From Lepturacanthus savala (taxonomy: Eukaryota; Chordata; Actinopteri; Scombriformes; Trichiuridae): a DNA stretch of 64,000 nucleotides. The stretch spans positions 14,688,017 through 14,752,016 of the forward strand of contig CM060469.1 in NCBI GenBank assembly GCA_030544235.1, written 5' to 3'. This document shows, piece by piece, positions 34,201 through 49,400 of the stretch. The notes beneath the pieces are model-generated. The model was not told the DNA's origin and ran no database searches. It saw only the letters and a program-made list of their open reading frames with translations. Position 1 is the first letter of the stretch. Each line of letters begins with the position of its first letter. The translations under genes and the position numbers were made by a program.

Positions 34201-37200
34201 CTTTTACTTAAATGTTTTTTAAAATAACAAATAAATACTGAATGAATATTTACTTGGGTTTTTTTTCCAAGGCAATTCTTTGGCAATCAACAACTGCTTA
34301 TGAACTTGACAGCTTACAAAACTAAACTGTCTAAAAACTTTGGCTCCATTTCACCTTCACTAAGTATCAAATTATAAAATTCTTTCTTGAAAACCTCCTC
34401 GGAAATTATGATATCGCTTAAAGGTTTTTGTTATTCTTCTGACTAATATTCGACTTGACAACCATGCTCATCTCAGTATTATATTAAAACCCGTAGCTTA
34501 TAGGAATTCAATCCCTGATTATGGCAAATGTGTGGAAATGAGAGTAAGAAAAAAATAAAAAATAAAAATACAGTACCCGAATCTGCCCAGCTGTTCCAGT
34601 TCAGGCACGGGGGGTCCATAGGTTTCAATTTGAAGGGGCTTGTATTGGTAAAGTAATTCTTCTACCTTGGGTACAGCCTGGAGAGACACTGCCTGACGCT
34701 GAAAAAAAAAGAAAAAGAAACATAACATTCAACATGGGACAATCATCTTCATTGTCTAGGTTTTAGCATGTAGTGGCGCAATGTTGGAAACTATGGCACA
34801 ATCAGCATGACAAACCGAAAACACTATTTGGAAAAGCCTCAATGTCGATCAAACTGCAGCATTTACAGGCACCGGTTTTTGATGGACTGGTTTGCAAATA
34901 GAAGTTTTGTCTGACTACATTTTCACTTTCTCCAGGAATGCTGGTTTTGTGGACAAACTCAAATGAGACGATGACTGAGTCTGATTTTAGTGGTCAACAC
35001 TGTTGGAAACTAAACAACTATTCCTGTTGGAAATCTGATTAAGAAGAAACAAATATGTCGTAAGACAGGGTAATTAGATTAGGGTAGATAAGTAGGTAGG
35101 TAAATGTAACATAAAGCAGGTGTACTTCGTAACTACTCTGCTATTCTCATAAAACGACACAAAGACAAATAATGTATACATTAGGGAGTAAATGATTATA
35201 TGCTGACAACATATTTCCACTGATTCACCAGCACAGAAAACAGTCTATTTCTTCAATCCATTATTACTCAAAGTTGAGATTTCAGTCAGACTACTCCAGT
35301 TCCTAATGCCCTTGACCATGGTGATCAAGTGAGAAATATGATACTTCTTTAGGACACTGTAGAATTGTTCGATTTGGGGCTCTGCCATCAAAGGGGAATT
35401 TCCACACAGCGTCAGCCCGCTATGTTTTCTCCGGCATTAAAGCAATCAGACTCAGAAGACGAGCCAGAGTCATGAAACAAACCTGAAATTAAAAAGATGA
35501 TGTCTAAACAAACACTGACTACTTTAGCAGAGGAACTCAAAGACAAAGGAAAGATAAAAAGATAAGGGAGAAAGCAAAGAAAAGAGTAGCGGGGGGGAGT
35601 ATAAACAACAGAACTCAGAGGGGGAGCTGATGAAAACCAAAGTAAACGAGTAACATGTGCCCCACGGCTTCAGACTGCCTGCCCTCACACATGCTTTGGC
35701 CCATGCAAGCGCACACACGGGAAAATAAAGCCACCTAAGCTGAACTGGAAGTTACAAAAGCACCAAGTGATGCACAATGAGACGGCAAAGAGTGTAGATC
35801 AACTGATCCCAGCACAACACGGTGGTTATTATCCTAACGAAACACACACACAAAACTTGCACTTCTAAATGTTATGTATCATAACAAGATTTATCTTGTG
35901 ATTAAATGGACTTCTTTTGACTCTTTTTAGCCACTTCAACATGCTTCATCTACATGTAGCTTAGACTTTTCCTAAATTTCCAAGTAGTATTGGACAATAT
36001 GTCGCTATATACTGTTAGATAATATACTCTTAAGTTTGTTTGCCATAGCGTCTATACTATTTATCATCTCTTCTTATATTGTACTTGATTTGCAACATTG
36101 ATGACAATAGTTGTTTTTTTTTTGTCAATTTTGCATCTGTTGAAATAGCTTTGGTCAGTACCCGTTTTTACTGAATTGGTCTTAAACAGATGTATCACAT
36201 CTTATCCATAAATACTTCCTTACAATATGTCAAATCAATATAGTGATACAATTCATCCACAGCTATTCTCGAGAATAACTTTCAACGACCAGAACAAAAC
36301 AAGCCTGAACCTGTCTTGTTCTCCGGTGGTTTATACTTGCAGGTGGGGGGAGAAGCAGCGGTAGCGACAATGGCAGTATATTAAGAGCAACAGGAGTGGG
36401 GTTTTTCCCCAATGAAGAAACAGTGAGAGGTGAACCATGTCTTTTTGGCTCTACCTGATGCTTACGATGCTACCATCAGTGGAATAACAGGCCTCAATAT
36501 CTGTTATGATTGATTTATTTTCATTTGATGAATCCCATCGGCGCATAAAAAACCTGTCCACTATAAAAGTATGTCTTACTCCTCGACTAGACTAATCCAG
36601 CAGCAGATTTATGTGTTGCGCTCTCAAGCGGCGCTGCCGTCACTTTGTGTTCAATTGAACACATTTACACTGGCAGTGAAATCGCAGAGGTTTGGCTTGT
36701 TCGCGGTCGACAGCGTGGAATGTGAAAGTTACTGAGTTTCGTCTCAGCCAGGAAACGTAGTGCTAAGCTAGCCCGAGAGAGGTGAGGTGGTGGCACATCA
36801 TCGGTCCATGTAGGCAGATCCCTCAGTCTTTGGTCTGCAAACTGCTCAGAATATGATCGAAACACAGGGATTAAATGGTGATTTATGGAAGTTAATTGAT
36901 TTCATGGAGCAAAGGCTTGTGGCTTTCACGTTCTGTTTTTTCCAAAGTTAGCGTTTACTGTTGGAGGAGCCCAGAAAAGACAGGACTATATTTCATGGAA
37001 AAGTTAAAAGTTTTGTAGATTAGAACCTTTATTTTCATTGAATTTGATGACTGTATTTTCAACATATTATTTTCTGACATATTTAATGGAAAAACACTTA
37101 AAAAAGAAATCCTTCATAAATTAGTCTTAAATGCAGATTTACCGTCATGGCATATTGTCTATGTATCTTCTCTCACATCCTAGATTCATTTAAATTAGAA

Positions 37201-40200
37201 AATGTACATTCACGTTTGACCACAAATTTGATCAAAAATAGAAGACACACCTAATTAAATAAGGGCCTTGGGAATAGCTAGCCCATCTATGGATGCCTGA
37301 TTTTTTAAAACATTTAAATCCTTTTGGTGGATAGATAGATTTCTCCTTTAAAAACACTATAGGCAAGATTCTCTATGTCTTTTGCTCAACCTTTTAACCT
37401 CAAGGTGCCAGTGATACCCCATCTTGTCCCTTCCATTCATCCAACACAGTTGAGCCCCACCACAGGCTAATGAAACCCAGACCGGCCAACCCAACCCCAG
37501 TAACTCTCCCTCTCTTTTGCACTCCTTCAGTGTCTCCATCCATCTTCTTTCAGACTGTCAGCACAGTTTAACTCCCCTACTGCGCCAGTCAAAGAGATGC
37601 TCTGGGACAAAAGTGTGAAGGGGTATAATAAGCAGAAAGAAAAAAGTCTATGGGGTGAAATAGTAGAGAAGGAGGGAAAGAGAAAGACAACAGCTAATTG
37701 GAAGTTGCAGATGGCTAAAGGGCAGTAAATCAGATTTTTAAGTGACAGACAGAACAGCCAACCCCCAGTCTAGGAATATTTCTTTTGCATTCCTCTGCAA
37801 GGGCACCTTGAAAACTGGCAGAAACACATCAGCACGGACACAGCATGAAACATGCATGCACAAAAACGGCCTTTGTTCTTCTGAATATGTTAACAGAAAT
37901 GTGTACATGTTACTACTACATATAACCTGCTTTCGACACAGAGTGGTGCCCTCTCAGACCCACTTCGCTCACCGCTCTACCTAATAATACTGCTGAAACT
38001 CTCGACCATCGACTCATCCCGTCCTATTAAAAGCCTGTGTGAATTACATCATATAAATGTTGTTTTCCAAATGCTCTGGTGAAAGAAAGAAGAGGGCAAG
38101 AGAGAGAAACAGAGAGAAGAGAGAGAGAGAAGAGACCCCCAGACAGCCAGGCCCAACAGAGCAAAACAGAAATGGCTGAGGGGCTATGGGCCATTGGAAC
38201 AACACTTCTGAAAGAGCCAACACAAACATCTGCTTTCAACATTACTGGGGCCCGTCTTACTACCTACACAACATTATGTACTGTATACCCACATGTTGCT
38301 TTTAGGTTTGTGTATTATTAGTATTTAAGACTCTTATAATACCCCTGTGACACTAAAATTAAACTCTGGGGACCATCAATCTCAATAAAACAGCAGGAAT
38401 GGATGAATTGAGGAAATCACCTGCGCGCCAGAGGGAGCAGCCCTTCTTCTGCTCTTGTGATCATCCTACATCTTCAGAGCTATATTGATGTAGTTATACC
38501 AGCTTTAACCTCCTGGTAGGAGTGGAACCACTTCAATAAGGTCAAGTAGAGCCGACTTGGGTGCCTGCCCTGTTGGTGGTGGAGCAGACAGGTGTGTTGG
38601 CCAGGAAAACTGTTTTGCACTCTGTGCCTCTGAAAGCAGAGGGGGGGTGTTATGAATTTGGCTTGTGATGTCTCATTACACTTAACTTGGCTGTCCATCT
38701 CAACAGAACCATCTGGGAAAGGAACATGATTAGCCCATCTCACAGAGTGATGTGGTCGGCATTCATGTGACTTTTATGGGACAGGGGTCTCATAAAAGTC
38801 ACATTATTTTGAAGGTATGAGATGTCCGCCTCCAAGGTATAGTACTGACTGTGCCAAAATCTACATTAAAAACAAGAGGTGGCTGGGTCTCGATTACATG
38901 TGACAAATGAATATTGACTGATTAATTTATTGATTAAATAAAGACCGCACAGCTGGGTTTTAGCCCTTAAATTTCCTATGTGTAAACTCACTTTCTTGCC
39001 CCCCTGTACTTTGATGCTTCTTCCTTTGCTCACACATCTACAGTTTTACCATTTATATATTCAACAGCTGTTATAAACTTAAAACATTAACACAAAAGAA
39101 ATTCATTAGGAAATTGTTTTTCAAAGAATATATAGGCTTGGCATCTTTAAACAGAAAACTATCTTGGTCCAACAAAGAGAGCAGAGTCTCATCTGATGGT
39201 CAAAGTTGTCGCTCCTGATCAACAGCTCAGAGTGGGTCAACAATCAGAATGACACCAGAAACACACACAAACACACACCAATCATCAGCACTCTATAGGC
39301 TCTATAGGCCCCCCATCTCTCCCCTGACATTGCTGCTCAGCAGGATACATCAAGGTCGCTCCGTGACTAACCTCTCCATCAGCACCTCCACACCATATAC
39401 ATAAACACAAACACACACACCTCAATGGTTCCAGGATCCTCAGCGAGCTAAAGCACAGCTCAAGAGGCAGAGAGTTTTTTCAATAAAGCGGAAAGTGATA
39501 ATGAGAACAATAGAAAGGGAAACACCCCAGTGCCATCCCCATTCTCAGCCCACGCTTCCACCTTCAGCCCTGGCACTGCAAGTGCTTCTGTGTGGATAAA
39601 GAGCTTTGGACTGCCCACAGGCCCACTGAGCAGCAAGTAGCAAGTGTAAAAGCTGCTGCCTTCACATTGCCTCCCATCGCCTTACAAGTTTAAATATAAC
39701 CGCCTGACCAGTGGCAGCTGCCCCAGCGCAAAGCCCCTAAAGCTGACAACTCCTTTTTCCGCTGGGCTGGGCTAGACCGGCCTGCCCGTGGCAAGGGTTG
39801 CTGAGGCCAACCTAAACAGGGCCAAGCCAGTGGCAGGGGCAGAGGTGTGAATGCCCACATGTGCTGGTGCCAATCACAGCTGACGGTTGTCTTTAACCCC
39901 CCCCTCTGAGCTGACCCCCCCTTTTCTCATGCGCTGGCTGCTATCAACCTGCATGAGAGCAATGCAATAAATAAAGAAAAGGCCAAAGGGCAAGGGTTAT
40001 GCACTCCCCCATGAAAAAAAAAACTATCTTTGGTTCGTGAATATATTATGTAAAAACATTTTGAAGTTCAAAAAGTTACACAACACAAAAAAAATACAAA
40101 TTGTGTATTTAATTTGTCTCAGAGTATGAATAAAGGAAATGAAAATAACACTAAAGGAGGTGAAAGAGTGAGTGGGTGTTGGAGGGGGAGATATGCAACG

Positions 40201-40358
40201 TCAACCAACCAGGAAAAACAGGTTAGGCCAGTCTGCCAGAGAAAAGTAAAGCAGAGCTTGGCCTGTGCTGACGAATATGTCTCCCGAGCAGAGGTCATTG
40301 TAGAGGACAACTTAACCAAGTAAAACAGGCCTGAGCAAACAAGCTCACAGCATGAGTG

Positions 40359-40450
<92 letters not shown>

Positions 40451-43400
40451 TACCCGTGTTTGTGTTTTCTATGGTAGTCAAAATTCCACCGCCTAAGCGA
40501 AGAATGGAATAAAGCCAGAGAGAACCTGTGGTTATTACTGCCAGCTACATATCTATGTTTAGGGATAAACTTTCCACCCACATTTGGCTGATTGTGTGTG
40601 TGGAAGTTGCACTTTGTTTATGTATGTGTATGTGTGTGCATGTACGTGCACGCCTCCTGCTTTCATTAGGTGCCCATGCCGGCCTCATCAGGTATGTCAG
40701 CTGCTCTGCCGCCTGTGTGGAGTGGATCGGGCCATTGCAGTTCTGGAACCTAGGACCTTTCATTTAAGATGGCGCTGAAAGCTGCCCCAAGGTGGAGAGA
40801 TTCCCCATCGGTCAATCGCTTTCAGGAATGGGACACTGCAGCAGCTGACGACAATCTCCAACGTCACACATACGCTCTTAGACTAGAAAGCACAATTTTA
40901 CTGGCACGAACGAAACTAACTTTAAATTCAATTGAAATATCATATAAAAAAGAATTAAAAAGTCATTACTTAAATCAGACAAATTTATATGCTAATGATC
41001 GTGAAATCATATTTATACTTTGCTCTGAGCAGGTGCCAAACTTAATGACCCTTCACTGTCACGGATAGGCACTGGGGCTGGTCTTATGTGTCAGACAACA
41101 ACAAGCAACCTGTTTAAACAATGAATAGCTGCCTCCATCCCCCCTCACAGAGTCTCTTTTGATATCACTGGATGTCTATTTTAAAAAGAAACTTTATTCT
41201 TCAAAGGATGTTTACTCAGACTGGGTAAGGTTAGCATACACATTTGTGCGTGTGTGTGTGTGTGTTCATTCACCTGCACACGGGCATCGTTCAATAGAGT
41301 GCCTACAAAGTGAGGGATTAGTGAGTGATTCCAGATCATTCCTGAGGCAAGACCAGGCCCATCCCACCTCACATCACACCTGGCCCGAGATTACTTTCCC
41401 TCAGGATCGGCTAACTTCCTCGAGCATCCATTCAACAGCATGTTAACGTACAACCAGAAATAACAGGGTTCAGGAGTGGAGACACTTCCCCCTGTTAGAA
41501 AATCACCCCAAGTAGAGTAGTGCCAGCATGGTTGAGATGTCTGCTTGCGTGTTTCAGCAGACAACATCACACAGCTAGATGCAACATTAGATCACTCTTT
41601 AAATAAAGTCCGGAGCCACCGGGAAGCCGGGGGAGAATTGGCATCCTCACGTTCCATCGGATTGGACGGCTCAGAGACAGGCAGATATGTCATTTCAATG
41701 GTGACAGCTCACCTTGGCCTGGGGAGAAGCAGCTGGCTGGAGCACTGGGGGGGGGCAGGTGGTCATGATGGGGGGGTTAGGGGGCGCCATGAATATCTGC
41801 TTCCATGGCTTGTGAACTTGCACATCACCAAAAACATCCAGATGACAAAACAAGATGCCGGGAATCAGATTCCTGTCCATTCATAACTGTCACAATCTGT
41901 TTTTCCCCTTTGAATGTGATTCGTTTGGTTAGTAAACAAAGTCAAAACTCAATTATGAGTAGGTAGGACAAGTAAACATTTGTCATTTTTATTTTATAAT
42001 TTAGTATCAACATTGCAATCTTCTATCAATTGACTAATTTACAACACATTTCAGCACTAATTTATATTTCACCACTACAGATCAAAAGTGTGTAGTCACT
42101 TAGAAATTGTCCTTATTTTTAAAAGAAAAGCAATGTTTTTCAATGAATATAACTGGTGCAATGTCTACATATGTGTATAGAGGCCCATTTCCAGCAACTA
42201 TCACTCCAGTGTTCTAATGGTACAATGTGTTTGCTTATTGCATCAGAAGGCTAATGGATGATTAGAAAACCATTGTGCAATCATGTTAGCACAGCTGAAA
42301 AGAGTTTAGCTGGTGAGAGAAGCTAGAAAACTGACCTTCCTTTGATGAAAGCAAGTTTGATGTAAATTATTATTTCAATACAAATCATTATTTCTAACCT
42401 TTATAATGTATTGACTATATTATCTATTCATTTTACAACTCATGGTGGTAAATAAAAGTGTGACTATTCATGGAAAACACAAAATTGTTTGGGTGACCCC
42501 AAACTTTTGAACGTTAAGGTTTATTCAATTTATTATATTATATATTTGTATTACCAACAAAAATAGATACAGTGGTGTGAAAAAAGTGTTTGCCCCCTTC
42601 CTATATCTTATTTCTTTTGCATGTTTGTCACACTTAAATGTTTCAGATCATCAAACAAATTTAAATATTAGTCAAAGACAACACAAAATGCTGTTTTTAA
42701 AATGAAGGTTTTTATTATTAAGGGAGACAAAAATCCAAACCTACATGGCCCTGTGTGAAACATGACCGGTTCGGCCCTTAGAAACAACAACTGCAATGAA
42801 CGGTTTGCAATAACTTGCAATGAATCTTTTACAGCGCTGTGGAGGAATTTGCAGAATTGTTGTAATTCAGCCACATTGGAGCATGAACTGTCTTTTAAGG
42901 TCATGCCACAGCATCTCAATGGGATTCAGGTCAGGACGTTGACTAGGCCTCTCCAAAGTCCTCATTTAGTTTTGTTTTTTTAGCCAGTCAGAGGTGAACT
43001 TGCTACTGTGTTTTGGATCATCGTTCTGTTGCAGAACCTAAGTTTGTTTCAGTTTGAGGTCACAAACAGATGGCTGGACATTCTCCTTAAGTAGTTTTTG
43101 GTAGACAGCAGAATTCATGGTTGCAAGTCTTCCAAGTCCTGAAGCAGCAAATCAGCCCCAGACCATCACACTACCACCACCATATTTTACTGTTGCTATG
43201 AGGTTCTTTTTCTATTGGTCTACTTCAACTTGTTAGGCAGATCCTATTTAGAGCCATGTAGGTTTGGACCTTCATTTCAAAACTGCATTTATGTTCACTT
43301 TGTGTTGTCTTTGACTAATATTTAAATTTGCTTGATGATTGATGATCTGAAAGTTCCACTTAATTTAAGAGTGACAAACATGCAAAAAAAATAAGAAATC

Positions 43401-46400
43401 AGGATGTGGGCAAAAACCTTTTCACACCACTGTATGGGGATTGGGAACGACAATGACTAACTCCCCTATATAGTAAATTTAAATGTAATAAAATGACACT
43501 GCTTATTATTTTACTTAGTGAATTATTATACAACATCTTAACCCAACCTATCAAATAACTACCAAAATAAAAAAAATCTATTTATAGATGTACATCCATT
43601 CAAAAGCCAGTCAAAAGCCTTTTCAAAAATTGCCACAAGATTAAACCGAAGCAATAATTTATATCTCCATCACTAAAGAGAGGAGTACAAAACACTTAAC
43701 TACAATAATTAATCAGTTAGAAAATTAATCTGTAACCTCTTTAGTTACTGCTTCATCATTTTGAGTATTTTTATTTCTCTGGTTCCAGAGAAAGCTCAAC
43801 TATAAAGGAATATCTTACAAATGGCCCATCTTTACAGATGTGTTTTTACATTCACCTCCCCTAATTTCTGCTGAAGAAAAACTGAAACCCTGCTTGGAAC
43901 CAGGGACCACAACCTAGCAGATAAATGAATTCCAGCAATCTGCAGGAATCCACCGCTCTCTGCTGAAACTCCACCAAGTCAAACAGAAGTCATTCTTATG
44001 GACTCTGAGGTGAAGGGAAATCCAAACCCACACGTTCCCTTGACTCAACTCTCTCAGTCCAGCACAGCAGATGCATGGTGAAAGCTCTGCTCCACCAACA
44101 GGAGCTCAGGGACGGGAGGATGAAGAGAAACGGGAAGAAAGAAAGAAGCGAGGAAAACAGCCAAAGAAGAAGCCAAGAGCAACATAATCATGCTGTTTCT
44201 CTCTCCATCAGCAAGTTTAACGTTATGCTGTATATCAAGAGGGTGAGAGAGCCAGAGTAACACATTCTCCATTTGGATCAACTGAATCTAGTATTGGTGC
44301 TTTTTCACAAGTGGAGGTTGAGCCAGTTGTTTCTTTTTTTATTAATGAATTCATGATTTATGTGCAGTCTAACTGCTTATCAGGCCTTTCAATAACTTTT
44401 GAAAAAGCTACTTCACACATTACGATGGATTATCAAATAAAGATGGGGGAAAGTCAGACTTGGATATCACCCGAGTACATCAAAACGTAGCTCCGGTTTG
44501 AGCCTAGGTAAAACAGATATCCGTCCCATGCACCACTGAACTGTGGGAGGACAACCAGGCCTCATGAGGGTTGTTGTGGAGGGGGTGGGGGTGATGACAC
44601 AGCCTATCTCATCACAGTAAAATGAAAACAAACGACTGAAAACCTGAACGACAGCCAAATTGAAGGTCTTCCCAGACACGCTGAGCACAAAGCTGAGAAC
44701 TCGGCGCTGCTGGAGCCCTGAGCCCCCATACTCGCTCTGTGGGTCCCATTGCTTCCCCAGAAGAATGTGATGACATGACTGAAGGGGTGAGGGCCTGTTT
44801 CCACACTGAGGAAGCACCAGACATGGAGGAACATCCTCTCTTTGAAGGCCTGGGCTGTTATCACCACTCTATTTTCAACAAGCTCTGCACATGAAGTTTA
44901 AATTAACACTCAACTAAAACAAACACTGCTCGGAAACACTGAAGCACCAGAGGATAGAAGTATTAAATAAAACCATGCAACCGTAGTAACTATGACAACT
45001 ATTTGTTCAAATTATACAGCTTATCCAAGCTCTTCTGTATCTCAGAGCTCATCTTCTTGAAGCAGCAAAACCAAGTCTGACAAATGGATGCCTTACCCTC
45101 TGTTCACACATATGGACTCAAACACTGGAGACTCTTTAGGGCGGACCTTCATACTGCGGTGGTGACGACATGCAGTAGTGTGCTTCTAAACACCGTCATA
45201 GCAGCAACATATGCATTATGTATGGAGACATTCACAAAAGAAAACTCCTTCAAATGTTCAAAACATACAACATGCAAAACATATTCATCACACACATACA
45301 CATCTACTTAGGAGGACATTACAGAAATTATAAATTTCACTGCAGAGAAAAAGGGGTAAGAACATCATTTTCAGTAAGGCATGTCTTTAACGTAAGGTTA
45401 TGTTAAGGTAAGTGATGTTTTTTTGCTACCGTTCAAGCAACCACCTTGTATTTTGAAATCCACAGATGATTGGTAGCCGGGCAGATCTGAGATTGTATTG
45501 CAAGAATATACAAGATTGACAAGCTTGCAACAACCTATAATGCTCATTTTGATTCTGCAGCAAACTTATATTGTGGTTCTATTGTACTATTCTTATATTC
45601 TACTACTCAACCAATTACTACTCAATCATGAAGGAAAAAATTGAGAAATAGTTAATCGTCATGGTAAACGACTTCCCATGTCTCCATGACACACACACAC
45701 ACACAAAAAAAACAATACTGGGAGATGAATAAAACTAAATTAGTCAAAAAATCTGAACAAAGTATGTAAACTGACTCAGGCTTGTGGAAGGCAATAGAAT
45801 CTGCCACTTTATATATCTTTATTAGCGAGCTAATAGGTCTAAAGTGTTGCACTCACCATGTGGATTCCAGTTGAAAACAGGTTGGTAGGTTTTACTGCCT
45901 GCTTCTGCTGCTCTATCTGGGTCTCTAGCTGAGCAGCACGGACCTTATGTTGGGCAAGCAAGATGGTGGCAGGAAGTTGAGATTGTTCCTGGAAAAACAA
46001 ATGGTATGGGGGTTTTATGAAACTGGTATCCTGTATACGTGATACATAGAACAAATTGCTTCATCAGGAATTTGTAGTTCATTCTTGTGTATATTGAGGC
46101 CTTTTTCTTCTGGAACTTGAATGTTGAGAAGAGACAAGACTACAAATAGCACCCTCAGACATCTCTCTGTCTTAGTGGATAACCATCAGCGTAGGATGCT
46201 TTCAGCCTAGCCGACACATTATTGATGCAAGCCATATTCACAAAACTGTGGTGTGGTACTGCAGGGGACGCTGCTTGAAGTGCACTGCGCCGCCTTCACC
46301 TCCATTAAATGCAAGGTCGGACGTTTCAATTTCTCCAGTGGAGTGTTGCCAAGCGCAGAGGTCTGAGAACACAAGCTTGGACACGTTGTTCACTGAGGAG

Positions 46401-49400
46401 GTAGGGTATTTTTGATGGGGTGGACAGCACTGGTAGAACAGTCTGGAGGTGTCTTAGCATTTAAATATGGACTAAAACTGATGTAATCACTTTCAACTCT
46501 GATAAGTCCTGGTCCGCCCAGAAGTAAAATAAGATGCGGACAACTTTTCAGTAAGGTGCTGAACTATGTATATGTGCCATTAGATTACAACTCACGAATA
46601 ATAGCTAGGCCGAATTATATTAATTCTTCACTCATGTGAAGTACATTGAATTGGGTGCTAACCAACAAGTGTTCCAAGTTCCCAGTGATGTAGTTATTCA
46701 CTGCTTCAGGAATTAGCAACAAGGCATCAAAATGTAATTGGTGGCGTAATGCACATGTGAACACAGCCAGCTTTCTGGCCACAGGGACGTACAGATGTCA
46801 GAGCTCAGAAGAGTGTTCCCTGAGGGGTGGGGGGTGGGGGGCTGATCTCATCTGCCTACAATCAACAGGCCCTGTGCCTTAAACAAACAAACACACAGCT
46901 TAGCCTGCTATCTGTGATAGCCTGCTCTGCAGGAACAATCACTTCCAAAACCAACAATAGAGCCAAGAGGCTTTTGGAATCACAGAATGAGAACAATGCA
47001 GCCTATAGTACAATGACTGTTAATAAGCTCTTAATGATCTCACAGCCATCAACCCTCAAGCTGAGTGTATGTGTGATGTGTCAGAAATGGAACATCTGTC
47101 ATAATGCGAGTGCTCTTTGTTTCATTAGACTTGCTATTCTGTGGACATATGTGCATGTGACATGTGCATCTCACCAGTTCATCCAGCAGCGCTTGCTTGT
47201 TCTTCCTCTTGGCCTGTAGCTGCCTCTGCTCCTCCTGCAGCACCTCCAGCCTCCGCTGCTCATTGCCCTGCTGCTCCAGCAACAGCAGCTCCTCCAGCTC
47301 CTCCTGCTCTCGTGTCTGAGGAGAACAGGAGGCAGAAACCTGATGTTGCTGCTTCTTTGGCCATAAGGTCCAATACACATCAGCTTTGGTAATGACACAT
47401 TGTACTTGACCCCACATTCCCAATTCACCTAGGAGGGGAGCAAGCAAACAGAACATTTCCCTCCAAAATGGATAAATGAATTTAGTACATACAAGCTTGA
47501 CTTTATTCTTCTGGATGAGATCTCTGTTCTCCCTCTGGTACTGTTCCATCCTCTGCTTGGTGTCATCGACATCAATGTTGTTTGTCAGGTTATATACTGC
47601 ATAGAGAAGACATAAACCACTGCTTCAACCAATAGATCCTTTTGTGGTTCTATCATGTTGTGCAGACGAGCACTGCTCAAACCCACAATACAGTTATTTT
47701 AAATTCTAGTCAAGATCCTAAGATCACAAATATGCCCAGCTCAAATGGAATGGAATGGTGCATAACATGTTGAAGACATGAACAATTTTCCATTTGATGG
47801 AATGAAGAAGCCTTAAAAATGCCATCTGGTAATTTAATATCTTTCTAAACCGAAGCGAGATAAATTTTCAGAGACAAGCTGGAACGAGGGGATGTAGAAT
47901 AATCACTTATATGCTGTTGTCAAACTATGGAAAAAAATATCTAGCTTCACAGCTATCCCTTGATCCATGGCCCGGGCTGCAACTAATGCCTGTTAAACAT
48001 CACTCTGTGCAGTCAAAGTCATTTAGAAATCGTTACAGCAGTACTAAGCATCCCTTTAGTGGTCAGTTCTATGCCAGTGCTTGTACCTATATCTTCCACT
48101 TTTTCCAGGTAGTCGTTGTATTCTCTCAGGCTCGGAAAGTCAAAATCTCTTTTGTTGTATCTACAGAAGAAAAACAGAAGTGATGATAAAAATTGCCAGA
48201 CATGATGAAAGCAAATATGCATTAGAGGTTGCACATTGTAGGCTAAAAAGACATTAATAGCTTCCGTTAAATCAACCGTCTTCTAATACCATGTCTGCAT
48301 ACTGCCTAATAGACACACATTAGATGTCAATTAAGGGGCTATTAAAGAATAGATGAGAGGGAGAGAAAGAAGGCTGGGAGGGGCTGAGAAGTAAAAACCT
48401 GGCAGGGAAAGAGCCTTCCCGTTTGAGGGCCCCCTGGGGAGACTCATTGTCTACAAAACAAACAGTGTAATGAGAAAGACAAAGGTGGCTTAAGAAGTGG
48501 GAGGAGGCTTGGGATGACACATAAACACACAGAGACACACCCCTCACCCTCCCAGTCCCCCTTCACTCACATCTTCAGCACCTTCTTGCGAATCTCCACC
48601 TCCTTATCTACAGCCGGGTCTTCGAATAGCTGCACACGGAAGTTGCTCTTCCTCAGGGGCGTGTCACACTGCACGCAGTTACCTGAGCCTCGAACAAAGA
48701 GCATCTCAACACAGTTCTCGCATCTACGTGGGCAAGAGACAAAATTAAGATAAATAAAAAAATGAATACATTTTAAAAAACTTCCATTGAGATGAGCTTA
48801 GTCTTTGCAGAGGTGATCCTCCCAGGCAGCCTTAGATGAGGGCATATATGACCTCTGAAATTAAAGTTTCCTCACCGGAAAGCAAATGTTTTATGTTTTT
48901 CTTATGCCTGTAAGTTATCATCAGGCACAGTGGGTGATAATGGGGCATAGGAATATTTCCTCTGAGTGGTCAAAGACGGCTGGGATTATGATTGGAATGT
49001 CGATTAGGCTGCCTCCTACTCTCAGGCAGGAGGAAATTAGTCTGACACCCCATCAGTGGAGTGTCTGTCTGCACTGGAAAAAACATTTGCTTTATTGTTA
49101 TTTCAACAGACCTCAGTCATTTTGCCACGTTGCATAACATGATAAAATCCAGCTCAGTAATTTATAGTGTAGTCTATCATTATGAGAATGGGTTGAGAGT
49201 TACGTAATTCTGGAAAGAAACACAGATGGACAATCGCAGTGTTTTGTGTAATCCTTATTGCATAAGTAAATGTAAGCATTTTAACCTGAACTTTTATTGA
49301 TGCTTTTCATTCATTCTTTTAAAAAACGTATCTGAATGTCCACGTACAATTCCAATGTTTCTGCCTCTTCTGCCAAAAAAAAGTCCTTATTATTCCTGAC

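Larger units (their letters stand above)
22385..34576. other. mnat1 intron 7 (12.2 kb), candidate regulatory territory
   Basis: No coding exon besides the mnat1 splice sites. Contains microsatellites (23275-23355, 28209-28238), G runs, a piggyBac-like element (33857-34195) and copy B of the duplicated block. Compared with intron 6, much of 23.6-31 kb looks repeat-poor and of moderate GC, with segments such as 25640-25850 (ends with TGATTCATGACTCA, an AP-1/MARE-like word) and 27590-27640 (ATAAACAATGG, SOX/forkhead-like). This fits noncoding regulatory DNA but is inference. Confidence 0.4.
34699..45856. other. mnat1 intron 6 (11.2 kb)
   Basis: No coding exon seen. AT-rich, with a (TG)40 tract at 40367-40447 and two Tc1-type elements at 42073-42514 and 42570-43432. 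The remainder looks like ordinary intronic DNA. Confidence 0.5.
45989..48570. other. mnat1 introns 2 to 5
   Basis: Introns 45989-47174, 47316-47492, 47597-48086 and 48161-48570, short and without other features that I could recognise. Confidence 0.6.

Noticed and set aside
40119..40581. Minus-strand frames rich in His-Thr repeats
   Set aside because: Produced by the (TG)40 microsatellite.
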